The notes: a model not told the origin generated them from the letters alone. DNA of 64,000 nt from Acetobacter orientalis (GCF_000963965.1 NZ_BAMX01000010.1:175101-239100), one strand, 5' to 3'; positions 19,417 to 29,084 are shown, numbered from the stretch's first letter. Numbers and translations: made by a program.

Positions 19417-22233
19417 ATGACCCAATCTGATACCCCCCACCTTGTTCTGGTAGATGGCAGCGGGTTTATTTTCCGCGCGTTTCATGCCCTGCCCCCCATG
19501 ACCAGCCCCGATGGTGTGCCGGTTAACGCGGTCTATGGGTTTACCAACATGCTTGCCCGTATGCTGCGCGAGCATGTGGGCACGCATTTAGCGGTTATTT
19601 TTGATGCCGGGCGGCACACCTTCCGCTCCGAAATTTACCCCCAGTACAAAGCCCACCGGCCCGAGCCACCAGAAGATTTGCGCCCACAATTTTCCCTTAT
19701 CCGTGATGCCACACGCGCCTTTAACGTACCCAGCATTGAACTACAGGGGTGGGAGGCAGATGACCTGATAGCCTCTTACGCCTGCGCTGTGCGTAAAATT
19801 GGGGGCACGTGTACCATTGTCTCATCCGATAAAGACCTGATGCAGCTTGTGGGAGATGGCGTGTGCATGCTTGACCCCATGAAGCAAACCCCCATTGGCC
19901 TGCCAGAAGTTGAAAAGAAATTTGGCGTACTCCCCGAAAAGGTAGTTGAAGTGCAGGCCCTTATGGGAGACTCCACAGACAACGTGCCCGGCGTACCCGG
20001 CATTGGCCCCAAAACGGCCTCTGCCCTTATTAACGAGTTTGGCACCCTAGAAGCCGTGCTGGCCGCCGCCCCAGACATGAAAAAGTCTAAACGGCGCGAT
20101 ATGCTGATAGAGCATGCAGAGGCCGCGCGTATTTCGCGCAAGCTGGTTGAACTGGCCTGTGACGTACCCCTGCCCGAACCCATAGAAGACCTACGTGTGC
20201 GTGAGCTAGATAAACTCACGCTGGCAGACTGGCTGGAGAGCATGGGCTTCCGCTCCGTGCTCAGCCGCCTTGGTGTTAGCCACCCTGCGGGCGCACATGC
20301 GCACCGGGTAGCACATGCAACAGCACATGCCTCTATTAACGGGGCGGCTCAAACTGCGGCTACCCCAGCCCCTTCTGAAAGCACACCCAACGCTGCCCTG
20401 CTGGCTGCCCCCTATAGCGGTTACGAAACTGTCCGCACCGCAGAGGCCCTGCAAAAATGGGTAAGTGCTGCACAAGAAGCCGGGCTATGCGCAGTCGATA
20501 CCGAAACCGATGGCCTAGACCCGCTTAATGCCAACATGGTTGGCCTGTCTTTGGCCACAGCACCGGGTAAGGCCTGTTATGTCCCCCTACGGCACGAAGG
20601 CACATTAGAAGAACCCGCAGGGGAGCAGTTAAGCGTACAAGCCGCTCTAGAGCTTATACGCCCGCTACTTACAGACGACACCACGCTTAAAATCTTCCAA
20701 AATGCGAAGTTTGACCTGCTGGTGTTTGACCGCGCGGGGCTGGATTATGCCAGCATTACCGCTGTCGATGACACTATGCTTATGTCTTACGCCCAGTCTG
20801 CCGGGTTGCATGGGCAAGGTATGGACGAACTTTCAACCCTGCACCTTGGCCATACCCCCATAAGCTACGACAGCGTAACCGGTACCGGCCGTAACCGCGT
20901 GCCCTTTGCCCAGGTAGCCGTAGCCCGCGCAACCGAATACGCCGCAGAAGATGCAGACGTAACCCTGCGCCTATGGCACGTTTTACGCCCCACCCTGCGC
21001 ACCAACCAAGCCTTGGCCTTGTATGAGCAGATAGAGCGCCCGCTCTCGCCCGTGCTGGCCGGTATGGAAAAAGCAGGCATTGCCATAGACCGTGCCGAGC
21101 TGGGCCGCCTGTCTGAAGACTTTGCTGGCCGTATGGCGGTTATGGAAAAAGAAATTCACGCAGCTGCCGGGCGAGAGTTCAATGTGGCCTCCCCCCGCCA
21201 ATTGGGTGAAATTCTATTCGATGAAATGGGCCTAAAAGGCGGCAAGCGCGGCAAAGCTGGCGCGTGGGGTACAGATTCGTCTGTGCTGCAAGACTTGGCA
21301 GACCAAGGGCACGACCTGCCAGAAAAAGTGCTGGCATGGCGGCAACTTGCCAAACTTAAAAGCACCTATACAGACGCCCTGCTGCGCCAAGCCTCAACCG
21401 AAGATAGAGTGCACACCTCTTTCCAAATGGCCATTACCACTACGGGCCGTTTGTCTTCTAACGAGCCAAACCTGCAAAACATTCCTATCCGTACAGAAGA
21501 AGGCAGCCGCATACGCCAAGCCTTTATTGCGCCTAAAGGCAAAAAACTTATCTCGGCTGACTATTCTCAAATTGAGCTGCGCCTCTTGGCAGATGTCGCC
21601 AATATTCCCGCCCTGCGAGAGGCTTTTGCCCTTGGGCAAGACATTCATGCCCGCACAGCCTCTGAAGTGTTTGGCATACCCCTAGAAGGCATGGACGCCC
21701 TAACCCGCCGCCGGGCAAAAGCCATTAACTTTGGTATTATTTACGGCATTTCTGCCTTTGGCCTAAGCCGCCAGCTTGGCATACCGGCGGGTGAGGCCCG
21801 GTCTTATATTGATGCGTATTTTGCCCGCTACCCCGGCATACGGGATTATATGGAGCGCATGCGCGAGCAAGCACGGGCACAAGGCTATGTGCTTACACCC
21901 TTTGGGCGGCGGTGCTACGTACCCACCATTAACGAAAAAAGTGCCGCCCGCAGACAATACGGAGAGCGACAGGCCATTAACGCCCCCCTACAAGGTGGCG
22001 CCGCAGACATTATTAAACGCGCTATGGTGCGCCTGCCCCAAGCCTTAAAAGACGCCGGTTTTTCTGCCCGTATGCTGCTACAAGTGCATGACGAACTGCT
22101 CTTTGAAGCAGAAGACCACGAAGCTAAAGCCGTAGCCGCTTTGGTACGTAACATTATGGAATCCGCCGCTGAACTGTCTGTTCCGCTGGTGGTCGAAACT
22201 GGCATTGGCCACAACTGGGCAGAGGCACACTAA
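19417..22233 (+). CDS. polA: DNA polymerase I
   Basis: This 938-residue protein is a complete three-domain Pol I, used for Okazaki fragment processing and repair. The 5' nuclease domain (about residues 1-290) shows DGSGFIFRAFHALPP, GWEADDLIASYA and the helix-hairpin region GVPGIGPKTASALI. The 3'-5' exonuclease domain (~340-530) keeps its catalytic carboxylates: AVDTETDGLD, FQNAKFDLL and YAAEDADVTLR. The polymerase domain has motif A ISADYSQIELRLLA (~711), motif B RRRAKAINFGIIYGIS (~768) and motif C QVHDELLFE (~890). Length is normal. SCO-like gene start follows its stop by two bases, so they share a transcript. Confidence 0.97.
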   Translation: MTQSDTPHLVLVDGSGFIFRAFHALPPMTSPDGVPVNAVYGFTNMLARMLREHVGTHLAVIFDAGRHTFRSEIYPQYKAHRPEPPEDLRPQFSLIRDATRAFNVPSIELQGWEADDLIASYACAVRKIGGTCTIVSSDKDLMQLVGDGVCMLDPMKQTPIGLPEVEKKFGVLPEKVVEVQALMGDSTDNVPGVPGIGPKTASALINEFGTLEAVLAAAPDMKKSKRRDMLIEHAEAARISRKLVELACDVPLPEPIEDLRVRELDKLTLADWLESMGFRSVLSRLGVSHPAGAHAHRVAHATAHASINGAAQTAATPAPSESTPNAALLAAPYSGYETVRTAEALQKWVSAAQEAGLCAVDTETDGLDPLNANMVGLSLATAPGKACYVPLRHEGTLEEPAGEQLSVQAALELIRPLLTDDTTLKIFQNAKFDLLVFDRAGLDYASITAVDDTMLMSYAQSAGLHGQGMDELSTLHLGHTPISYDSVTGTGRNRVPFAQVAVARATEYAAEDADVTLRLWHVLRPTLRTNQALALYEQIERPLSPVLAGMEKAGIAIDRAELGRLSEDFAGRMAVMEKEIHAAAGREFNVASPRQLGEILFDEMGLKGGKRGKAGAWGTDSSVLQDLADQGHDLPEKVLAWRQLAKLKSTYTDALLRQASTEDRVHTSFQMAITTTGRLSSNEPNLQNIPIRTEEGSRIRQAFIAPKGKKLISADYSQIELRLLADVANIPALREAFALGQDIHARTASEVFGIPLEGMDALTRRRAKAINFGIIYGISAFGLSRQLGIPAGEARSYIDAYFARYPGIRDYMERMREQARAQGYVLTPFGRRCYVPTINEKSAARRQYGERQAINAPLQGGAADIIKRAMVRLPQALKDAGFSARMLLQVHDELLFEAEDHEAKAVAALVRNIMESAAELSVPLVVETGIGHNWAEAH

Positions 22234-22235
22234 CC

Positions 22236-22850
22236 ATGACACCTAAAGGCAAGCGTATTCTCCTTACCACCGCAGCCATTCTCGCGGCATCGGGCCTTGG
22301 TGTGTATTTTACAACCAGCTTGGCCCTACACCACGGCCCTACGTTAAACAGCTATGGTAACGAGGTTGGCGGCTCTTTCAGGCTTATGGACGCCACAACC
22401 GGCACCATGACCGACCAAACCTTTCATGGCCGCTGGATGGTTGTGCTGTTTGGCGCCAGCCACTGCACCCACGATGCGTGTGAACCCGCCCTGCGCGCCA
22501 TGTCTGAGGCCCTCGATCGTGTAGACCCCACCCGCCGCAACGCGGTTATTATTTTTGTAAGCCTAGACCCCGACCGAGACGATGCCGAGCGCCTACACCA
22601 ACTTGCCACCGCTATTGGCCCACGGGTTGTGGCGGGCACGGCATCTCCCCACGCGCTGGTTGACCTGGCCAAAGAATACCAAGCCCCCATTGAAAAAACA
22701 GATGACCCCGAATGGTCTTATACCATGGGTATGTCGCCCCACTTTGTCGTAATGGACCCCAATACGCGCTACAAAGGGGTTATAGATGCCTCTCAAACCC
22801 CAGAGGCCATGCGCATGCAACTTGAAAAACTCATGACTCCTGAAAAATAG
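22236..22850 (+). CDS. SCO family (copper chaperone/thioredoxin-fold) protein with altered cysteine motif
   Basis: The 204-residue product is anchored by one N-terminal membrane segment (ILLTTAAILAASGLGVYFTT) with a periplasmic thioredoxin-like SCO1/SenC domain. SCO proteins deliver copper to the CuA site of cytochrome c oxidase or act as thiol reductases. Family features include GGSFRLMDATTGTMTDQTF, VVLFGASHC, IIFVSLDPDRD and SPHFVVMDPNTRY, with a His near the expected third ligand. The usual CX3C copper motif is replaced by CTHDAC, a CX4C, so copper binding may be changed. The gene follows polA by two bases, an unusual partner, and precedes the flavoprotein gene by 35 bases. Confidence 0.8.
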   Translation: MTPKGKRILLTTAAILAASGLGVYFTTSLALHHGPTLNSYGNEVGGSFRLMDATTGTMTDQTFHGRWMVVLFGASHCTHDACEPALRAMSEALDRVDPTRRNAVIIFVSLDPDRDDAERLHQLATAIGPRVVAGTASPHALVDLAKEYQAPIEKTDDPEWSYTMGMSPHFVVMDPNTRYKGVIDASQTPEAMRMQLEKLMTPEK

Positions 22851-22885
22851 TTTCAAATACGCCATAACACCAAAGGTTACCGCGC

Positions 22886-24019
22886 ATGCCCAGCACTGGC
22901 TCTTCTCTCTCCAATCTTGTTACCCTCTTTGCCAGCCGGGCAGCGCAATACGACCACTCAGGCACCCTTGCGCAAGACAACCTGCAAGACCTTAAAAAAG
23001 CCGGGCTTTTAGCTTTAACTGTTGCCCCCCAGTATGGCGGCGACGGTAAAACCCTGCGTGATATTTTGCCCTTGCTTGAAACCCTCGCACAGGGAGACCC
23101 CTCAACCACCCTTATTTTGGCCATGCAGTGCTTACACCACCACAGCATTGCAACCGCGCACCACTGGCCAGAAGAGGTACGCAAAATGGTGTCTGTTGCC
23201 GCCGTGCAGGACGGCGCACTGCTTAACGCCCTGCGCGTAGAGCCTGAACTAGGCACCCCCTCACGCGGGGGCATACCGGCCACACGGGTTCAATACCATA
23301 ATGGCCAATGGGTGCTTAATGGCTACAAAATCTATTCAACCGGTTCTACGGCGTTGCGCTGGGGTATTGTCTGGGCCGCTACACAAGAGGCCGAGCCCCG
23401 CCTAGGCCATGTGCTCGTACCCCTTAATGCACCGGGTGTACGCATAGACCCAACATGGAACCAAATGGGCATGCGTGCCACCGCAAGCCACACGATTTAT
23501 TTTGATAACGTGGTAATACCAGAAAGCTTTTTGGTTGACCTGCGCACACCAGAGGGTTGGAAAAACTCTGGCACAGACATTATTATGTGGCACGCCCTGT
23601 GTATTGCCAGTTTATATAATGGGGTAGCTCTTGCCGCCAAAGACTGGCTGGTTAGCTTTTTGCATGCCCGCAAACCAGCAAACCTTGGTGCCTCTTTAGC
23701 AACGCTACCGCGCTTTCATACCTTAATGGGTGAAATTCAAAGCCTGCTTTCAACGAACCAAGCGGTTATGGCAGAGTGGCTCACGCACTATGAAAACGGC
23801 ACCGCCACCCCAACAACGGCCAACCTTGCAAAATATATCGTAACAGAAAACGCTATTGCCAGCGTGCAAAAAGGGGTAGCCGCCATTGGCAACCCGGCCC
23901 TATGCCGCGATAACCCGCTTGAGCGCCACTTACGGAACGTGCTGTGCGCCCGTATTCATACCCCGCAGGCAGACACCGCTTTGGCCGCCGCAGGTAAAGC
24001 CGCATTAGGGGGAGTGTAA
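22886..24019 (+). CDS. Acyl-CoA dehydrogenase-fold flavoprotein (SfnB/DszC-like)
   Basis: This 377-residue soluble protein has the acyl-CoA dehydrogenase fold. Several segments resemble the FMN-dependent monooxygenase branch (SfnB, DszC) more than true dehydrogenases: VAPQYGGDGKTL, NGYKIYSTGSTALRWGIVWA, and GMRATASHTIYFDNVVIPES. Members of that branch oxidise organosulfur or nitrogen compounds with reduced flavin supplied by a partner reductase, but no reductase gene is next to it. It precedes an Opp/Dpp-type ABC transporter on the same strand after 158 bases, which suggests the transporter may bring in its substrate. This link and the monooxygenase reading are inference; a general acyl-CoA dehydrogenase remains possible. 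Confidence 0.7.
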   Translation: MPSTGSSLSNLVTLFASRAAQYDHSGTLAQDNLQDLKKAGLLALTVAPQYGGDGKTLRDILPLLETLAQGDPSTTLILAMQCLHHHSIATAHHWPEEVRKMVSVAAVQDGALLNALRVEPELGTPSRGGIPATRVQYHNGQWVLNGYKIYSTGSTALRWGIVWAATQEAEPRLGHVLVPLNAPGVRIDPTWNQMGMRATASHTIYFDNVVIPESFLVDLRTPEGWKNSGTDIIMWHALCIASLYNGVALAAKDWLVSFLHARKPANLGASLATLPRFHTLMGEIQSLLSTNQAVMAEWLTHYENGTATPTTANLAKYIVTENAIASVQKGVAAIGNPALCRDNPLERHLRNVLCARIHTPQADTALAAAGKAALGGV

Positions 24020-24177
24020 CGCTGCTGCTACTGTGCAGGGTGCCCAACAAGGGCCTAACATGCAGCACGCCCCCACTCCATTTCATTACTCTTACGAAAC
24101 ACGCTTTACCACAGCCCCCATGCAGCCCCATAAGCAGAGTATGATACCCAACACCGCCCCCATTGCACGCGCTACAT

Positions 24178-25188
24178 ATGGCTAAGCCGCCCACAGACCA
24201 CGCACGCCCCATTGGGCCATGGCGCCGGGCCATACGGGTGTTGCGGCATAACCGCGCCGCCATGCTGGCGCTGGGTGTGCTCGGCTGTATGGTGCTTTGT
24301 AGCGTGTTGGCCCCATTTTATGCCCATACCATTGCCGGGGTAGACCCGTTTACGTCTAACGTGGCAGGCAGCATTACCCTTAACGGGCAAGAGGTTGATA
24401 TTATGCAACCCAACGACAACCCGCTGCACCTTGGCTTAACCCCCATTGGCCCCACTGGCCACACTACATACCTTTTAGGGGCAGACAGCCAAGGGCGCGA
24501 TGTTGCCGCCCGCCTGCTTTATGGGGGGCGCAACTCTCTCTTTATTTCTGCTTGTGCGGCCAGCTTGTGCCTTATACTGGCAGGCGTTGTGGGTATTGCC
24601 GCTGGCTTTTTTGGCGGGGTGGTAGATAGCGTGCTCTCCCGCATGATGGATATTATGTGGGCGGTGCCCGTCTATTTGTTTGCCATTTCGCTTTCTATTG
24701 TTACTGTCAGCCAAGGTTTGCACATTGGCCCCTTTGTTATTGAAGCCAATAACCTGCTTATTCCCATATTTATTATAGCGCTTGTTTACGTGCCCTATGC
24801 TGCCCGGCCTATACGCGGGCGCGTTATGGCCTTACGGCAAGCGGAATTTGTAACGGCCTCCCGCTGCCTTGGCGTGCCGCAATGGCGCATTGTGCTGCAT
24901 GATATTTTGCCAAATGTCATGACCACACTTGTGGTTATGGGGCCACTCCTTATGGCGCTTGCTTTGCTGGCAGAGAGTGCGCTCTCGTTTCTCTCCATTG
25001 GTGTGCAGGCTCCTGCCGCATCGTGGGGCACCATTATTCAAGATGGTGAGGGGCTTATTTACACCCGCCCCATGGTGGCCATTGCACCGGGGCTTGCCAT
25101 TGTTATTGTGGTGCTGGCCCTTAATATTTTAGGTGACGGCCTGCGTGATGCACTTGATGTGCGCGACAGCGCCCACCGCAACCAATAG
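24178..25188 (+). CDS. Opp/Dpp-type ABC transporter permease, OppC-like
   Basis: This 336-residue inner-membrane permease is one half of a peptide/nickel-type ABC importer channel. N-terminal RRAIRVLRHNRAAMLAL is the typical start of OppC/DppC subunits. About six membrane helices follow, with LLGADSQGRDVAARLLYGGRNSL after the large periplasmic loop and the cytosolic EAA-type coupling loop around ASRCLGVPQWRIVLHDILPN. ATG 24178 is preferred over the upstream TTG at 24163. It is the first of four ABC genes in the order C-B-D-F, which is unusual because the OppB-like gene normally comes first and a binding protein is normally present. Confidence 0.88.
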   Translation: MAKPPTDHARPIGPWRRAIRVLRHNRAAMLALGVLGCMVLCSVLAPFYAHTIAGVDPFTSNVAGSITLNGQEVDIMQPNDNPLHLGLTPIGPTGHTTYLLGADSQGRDVAARLLYGGRNSLFISACAASLCLILAGVVGIAAGFFGGVVDSVLSRMMDIMWAVPVYLFAISLSIVTVSQGLHIGPFVIEANNLLIPIFIIALVYVPYAARPIRGRVMALRQAEFVTASRCLGVPQWRIVLHDILPNVMTTLVVMGPLLMALALLAESALSFLSIGVQAPAASWGTIIQDGEGLIYTRPMVAIAPGLAIVIVVLALNILGDGLRDALDVRDSAHRNQ

Positions 25189-25204
25189 CCGAGAAGGAAA
25201 GCCC

Positions 25205-26179
25205 ATGCTCCTGCCCCTTCTCCGCCGCCTTGGGCAAACAGTATTTGTGTTGTTTGGTATTTCGGTTTTGGTCTTTGCTGTGTTTTTTGCAACACCGGGG
25301 GCAGACCCTACAGCCCGTATTGCCGGGCGCAATGCCTCGCCACAAACCTTAGAAAAAGTACGGCAAGAATATGGGTTTAACCGGCCCATACCGGTGCAAT
25401 ACGCCACCATGATGAAAAAGCTTTTCATCACCCAAGACCTTGCCTCTTACGTAGACCGGGGCGAGCGCGTTGTGCCTGAAATTATGCGGGCAGCCCCAGT
25501 CACCCTTTCGCTTGTTGGCGGGGCTGCTCTTATCTGGGTTGTGGCCGCCATTACCATGGGCACACTTGCCGCAGCTTTTAAAGATACATGGGTAGACCGT
25601 ACCCTTATGCTACTGGGGCTTATTGGTATTTCTATTCCAGTTTTCTGGCTTGGGCAGGTTACTAACCTTGTTACGCAAAGCCGTTACCATAATACATGGC
25701 TGTTTTCTTGGGTGCCGGGGCTTGGGTACATTCCACTCAGCCAAGACCCGTGGGGGTGGTTTAAAACGCTGGTTACTCCGTGGTGTGTGCTGGCTGTTAT
25801 GTTTATTGGCATTTATAGCCGCGTTTTACGGGCAGATCTTGTGGCTCTGGCTAACGAAGACTTCATGCGTACAGCACGCGCCAAAGGTCTTTCACCCACA
25901 CGTATTTTACTGCGCCACGGGCTACGCACCTCTTTGGTTACGTTTGTCTCGCTCTTCGGGTTAGACTTTGCCCAGCTTGTTGGCGGGGGCGCTTTATTAA
26001 CAGAGGTCGTCTTTGGCCTACCCGGCGTTGGGCACCTCACCTACCAAGCCCTTACCAACCTTGACCTGCCGCTTATTATGGCAACGGTCATGTATTCGGC
26101 AGTCTTTGTCGTCGTGGCCAACGCGTTGGTTGATATGCTCTATCTTTTTCTAGACCCCCGTGTGCGTGATGCGCGCTGA
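25205..26179 (+). CDS. Opp/Dpp-type ABC transporter permease, OppB-like
   Basis: The 324-residue permease is the OppB/DppB-type partner of the preceding gene. It starts LLRRLGQTVFVLFGISVLVF and has the B-type N-terminal periplasmic region ending EYGFNRPIPVQYATMM. The ATP-binding-subunit contact loop is TARAKGLSPTRILLRHGLR, and the C-terminal sequence is LFLDPRVRDAR. ATG 25205 is preceded by a good ribosome-binding site, GAGAAGGA, and lies 16 bases after the OppC-like stop. The longer in-frame start at 25133 would overlap the previous gene by 56 bases. The next gene, OppD-like, begins one base after its stop, so translation is tightly coupled. Confidence 0.9.
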   Translation: MLLPLLRRLGQTVFVLFGISVLVFAVFFATPGADPTARIAGRNASPQTLEKVRQEYGFNRPIPVQYATMMKKLFITQDLASYVDRGERVVPEIMRAAPVTLSLVGGAALIWVVAAITMGTLAAAFKDTWVDRTLMLLGLIGISIPVFWLGQVTNLVTQSRYHNTWLFSWVPGLGYIPLSQDPWGWFKTLVTPWCVLAVMFIGIYSRVLRADLVALANEDFMRTARAKGLSPTRILLRHGLRTSLVTFVSLFGLDFAQLVGGGALLTEVVFGLPGVGHLTYQALTNLDLPLIMATVMYSAVFVVVANALVDMLYLFLDPRVRDAR

Positions 26180-26180
26180 C

Positions 26181-27248
26181 ATGCCACACACTTCCACACA
26201 ACCGCTATTGGTCGTGCAAAACCTCAGCGTGCACGTACCTGCACAAGGTCAGCTTATTTCTTTAGTCGAAAACGTCTCTTTTACTGTTGGCGCACAAGAA
26301 ATTGTGGGGCTAGTGGGGGAATCTGGCTCGGGCAAATCTGTAACCGCAATGGCTCTTATGGGGCTGCTAGATAGCCCCGGTGTGCGCATAACTGGCTCTG
26401 CCCGTTTTAAAGGGCAGGAACTCGTAGGTATGCCGCCCCGCTTACTCCGCCGCCTACGCGGGCGCGACATTGCCATGATCTTTCAAGACCCCATGACGGC
26501 CTTTACACCCGTTTACACAATTGGCTGGCAAATAGAGGAACAAATACGCGCTCACACCAGCCTCTCACGCAAACAAGCCCAGCAGCGAGCCATAACCCTT
26601 TTGGCAGAAATGGGCGTACCAGACCCCGCCCAAATGGCCCAACGCTACCCCCACCAGCTCTCTGGTGGGCTACGCCAACGCGCCATGATTGCTATGGCTC
26701 TGTCTTGTAATCCCTCACTCCTCATAGCCGATGAACCCACCACGGCACTTGATGTCACTGTGCAAGCGCAAATTCTAGAATTAGTCAGGGGTTTACGCAG
26801 CAGCCACGGCTCATCCGTGCTGTTTATTACGCACGATATGGGGGTAGTTGCCCAAACGTGTGACAGCACATTGGTGCTCTATTCTGGCCGCATAGCAGAA
26901 ACCGGCCCCACAGCAGACCTGTTTGCCCACCCTAGCCACCCTTATACGGCCGCTCTTCTGGCTTCTATTCCACCCATAACTGGCCCACGCCCTGCTCATT
27001 TGCCCACTATTGCAAGCGCCCCGCCAACCCCACACACCCGGCCTGTAGGGTGCGCTTTTGCACCACGCTGCACGTATGCGCACACCCCCTGCACCACCAG
27101 CCAACCCGCTCTTGTGCCTATAAGCGCACAGCACGCTGCCGCCTGCGTGCTCCCAACCGAAGGTACGCCCCTACCACCCCGCCTTGGTACGGTACAAACC
27201 GCCCAAGCCCATAGCGCACCACACCAAACCGGAACCACCCCGCTATGA
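26181..27248 (+). CDS. Opp/Dpp-type ABC transporter ATP-binding protein, OppD-like
   Basis: This 355-residue cytosolic ATPase energises the permease pair. It contains Walker A GESGSGKS, the Q-loop MIFQDPMTAF, the signature LSGGLRQRAMIAMAL, Walker B LLIADEPTTALD and the switch His in FITHDMGVV. The C-terminal oligopeptide/dipeptide domain has the cysteine cluster seen in Opp/Dpp ATPases, here GCAFAPRCTYAHTPC. It lies between the OppB-like and OppF-like genes and its stop overlaps the next start as ATGA. Substrate cannot be told from the ATPase. Confidence 0.93.
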   Translation: MPHTSTQPLLVVQNLSVHVPAQGQLISLVENVSFTVGAQEIVGLVGESGSGKSVTAMALMGLLDSPGVRITGSARFKGQELVGMPPRLLRRLRGRDIAMIFQDPMTAFTPVYTIGWQIEEQIRAHTSLSRKQAQQRAITLLAEMGVPDPAQMAQRYPHQLSGGLRQRAMIAMALSCNPSLLIADEPTTALDVTVQAQILELVRGLRSSHGSSVLFITHDMGVVAQTCDSTLVLYSGRIAETGPTADLFAHPSHPYTAALLASIPPITGPRPAHLPTIASAPPTPHTRPVGCAFAPRCTYAHTPCTTSQPALVPISAQHAAACVLPTEGTPLPPRLGTVQTAQAHSAPHQTGTTPL

Positions 27249-28249
27249 GCACCTGCGCCCCCACGCCCCCTACCGCAGCAAATGCCACACCCCCTTTGCT
27301 AGATGTACGTGGGCTTTATAAAACTTACGCATTGCCACGCGGGCAAAAGCTCAAAGCGGTTGATGGTATCTCGCTTAGTGTCACCCACGGCGAGGTGCTC
27401 GGACTGGTCGGAGAATCTGGATGCGGCAAATCAACCCTAGGCCGTTGCCTGCTGCGCTTAACAGATGTTTCTGCCGGGCAAATTCTGTTTAACGGGCAAG
27501 ATATTACCAAACTACCCGAGCGCGCTTTGCGCCCCTTACGCCCCCACATGCAAATGGTTTTTCAAGACTCATACGCGTCTCTCAACCCAAGGCGGCGTAT
27601 TACAGACCTATTGGCAGAGCCATTGCGCGTACACCCCACAGCTACTGGCCAAAAACGCTCTAGCAGCGCCATTACAGCCCGCCTGCACGAGCTTATGGAG
27701 CGTGTAGGCCTACCCCTGTCTGCGCTAGAGCGTTACCCGCACGAATTTTCAGGCGGGCAGCGCCAGCGCATTAATATTGCCCGCGCCCTGGCCCTTTCCC
27801 CCAAACTCATTGTGGCAGACGAACCCGTGTCTGCGCTAGATGTTTCCGTGCAGGCCCAAATTATCAACCTGTTTGCAGACCTACAGGCACAGCTTGGGCT
27901 CACTTACGTTTTTGTTGCGCACGACCTTGCCGTCATACGCCAAATTTCCACGCGGGTAGCCGTTATGTATCTGGGGGCCATTATGGAGTTAGGGCAAACA
28001 GACACAGTGTTGCACAACCCAGCACACCCCTATACGCTGGCCCTTACCCAAGCCGTGCCGCAACCTGTTATAGGGGCCATACGCCCCCCACCCTTGCGGG
28101 GTGATATTCCAAGCCCTGTCTCACGCCCTGCGGGCTGCCGCTTTCATACGCGCTGCCCCATAGCGCAGCCCCTCTGCCGTGCAGAAGAGCCCGCTTTACG
28201 CCAAATTTCAACACACCGGGCTGTTGCCTGTCATTTTCCGCTGGCATGA
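27245..28249 (+). CDS. Opp/Dpp-type ABC transporter ATP-binding protein, OppF-like
   Basis: This 334-residue ATPase is the second nucleotide-binding subunit. It has Walker A GESGCGKS, Q-loop MQMVFQDSYASL, signature FSGGQRQRINIARAL, Walker B LIVADEPVSALD and switch His FVAHDLAVI. The C-terminal domain has the paired-cysteine region GCRFHTRCPIAQPLC. Its ATG overlaps the OppD-like stop (ATGA). No substrate-binding protein gene lies in the operon; the next gene, an acyltransferase, follows after 63 bases and probably is not part of the transporter. Confidence 0.93.
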   Translation: MSTCAPTPPTAANATPPLLDVRGLYKTYALPRGQKLKAVDGISLSVTHGEVLGLVGESGCGKSTLGRCLLRLTDVSAGQILFNGQDITKLPERALRPLRPHMQMVFQDSYASLNPRRRITDLLAEPLRVHPTATGQKRSSSAITARLHELMERVGLPLSALERYPHEFSGGQRQRINIARALALSPKLIVADEPVSALDVSVQAQIINLFADLQAQLGLTYVFVAHDLAVIRQISTRVAVMYLGAIMELGQTDTVLHNPAHPYTLALTQAVPQPVIGAIRPPPLRGDIPSPVSRPAGCRFHTRCPIAQPLCRAEEPALRQISTHRAVACHFPLA

Positions 28250-28312
28250 TCCGCATAGGGTCAGTATGCCCCTTCTCAAACCCATGCGCCCCAGCAGTGA
28301 GCCAGCCCTTCT

Positions 28313-29059
28313 ATGCCCCGCCTGCATTTTCCTAAAATAAGCCTGCGTTTTTATGGCTCTTTGCTTGTGGTTGCTCTTATTTTTCTGGCACTCGACACAG
28401 GCTCTTTTTTATTACGCCACGGCCTGCCAGACACACCACGCCGCCGCACGCTGGGGCGTAGGTGGCTTGGCTTTATGGCACGCTTAACCGTAGGCTACCT
28501 TGGTCGCGTTGGTATTTTAGACTGCAACCTTCAAGCCCTTAAACCCCTACAACACGAAAAAGGGCTTATACTGGTTGCCAACCACCCCTCACGCCTAGAC
28601 AGCCTTATTCTGGCCTCTGCCCTGCCGGGTATGGTGTGCGTTACCAAAGCCTCCATCTGGGAGCGCCCAACACTGGGCAGCACATTACGCACAGCAGGCT
28701 ACCCCCGGCATGACACACTCTTGCGGCTGCTCGGCCCGGCCACCACAAGCCTGCATGAAGGCTGCCAGCTTTTACTTTTCCCCGAAGGTACGCGCTCCCG
28801 CGCGGGTGAGGCTCCTAGCGCTTTTCAAGCTGGGTTTGCCGCTATTGCACAACGTACCCGTGCTGCCGTTCAACCAATTCTTATTGAAACAACATCACCT
28901 TATCTGTCTCAAGGGTGGCCATTTTACAAACAGCCGCCCTTACCCATGCGCTATAGCGTAAGCCTACCCCCACGCTTTAGCGCACCCGCCCGAGACGAAG
29001 CCAGTGGCCGCGCCCTTGTCGGTGCTGTTGAACGTATTTTTCAAACCACTACACGCTAG
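28313..29059 (+). CDS. 1-acylglycerol-3-phosphate O-acyltransferase family protein (PlsC-like)
   Basis: The 248-residue membrane protein has one N-terminal hydrophobic segment (YGSLLVVALIFLALDT) and a PlsC-type acyltransferase domain, which transfers acyl groups to lysophosphatidic acid or related acceptors at the inner membrane. The HX4D catalytic motif reads NHPSRLD, and the substrate-binding block is FPEGTRSR, both in the expected spacing. The chain is full length. The exact acceptor is unknown, and small PlsC-like homologues also make ornithine lipids. It is the last plus-strand gene before the minus-strand glycosyltransferase cluster. Confidence 0.82.
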   Translation: MPRLHFPKISLRFYGSLLVVALIFLALDTGSFLLRHGLPDTPRRRTLGRRWLGFMARLTVGYLGRVGILDCNLQALKPLQHEKGLILVANHPSRLDSLILASALPGMVCVTKASIWERPTLGSTLRTAGYPRHDTLLRLLGPATTSLHEGCQLLLFPEGTRSRAGEAPSAFQAGFAAIAQRTRAAVQPILIETTSPYLSQGWPFYKQPPLPMRYSVSLPPRFSAPARDEASGRALVGAVERIFQTTTR

Positions 29060-29084
29060 ACTTTAAGCAAGGCACAGTTGCCTC

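Noticed and set aside
24020..24177. Remnant of a substrate-binding protein gene before the transporter
   Set aside because: Only 158 bases with no recognisable coding trace.
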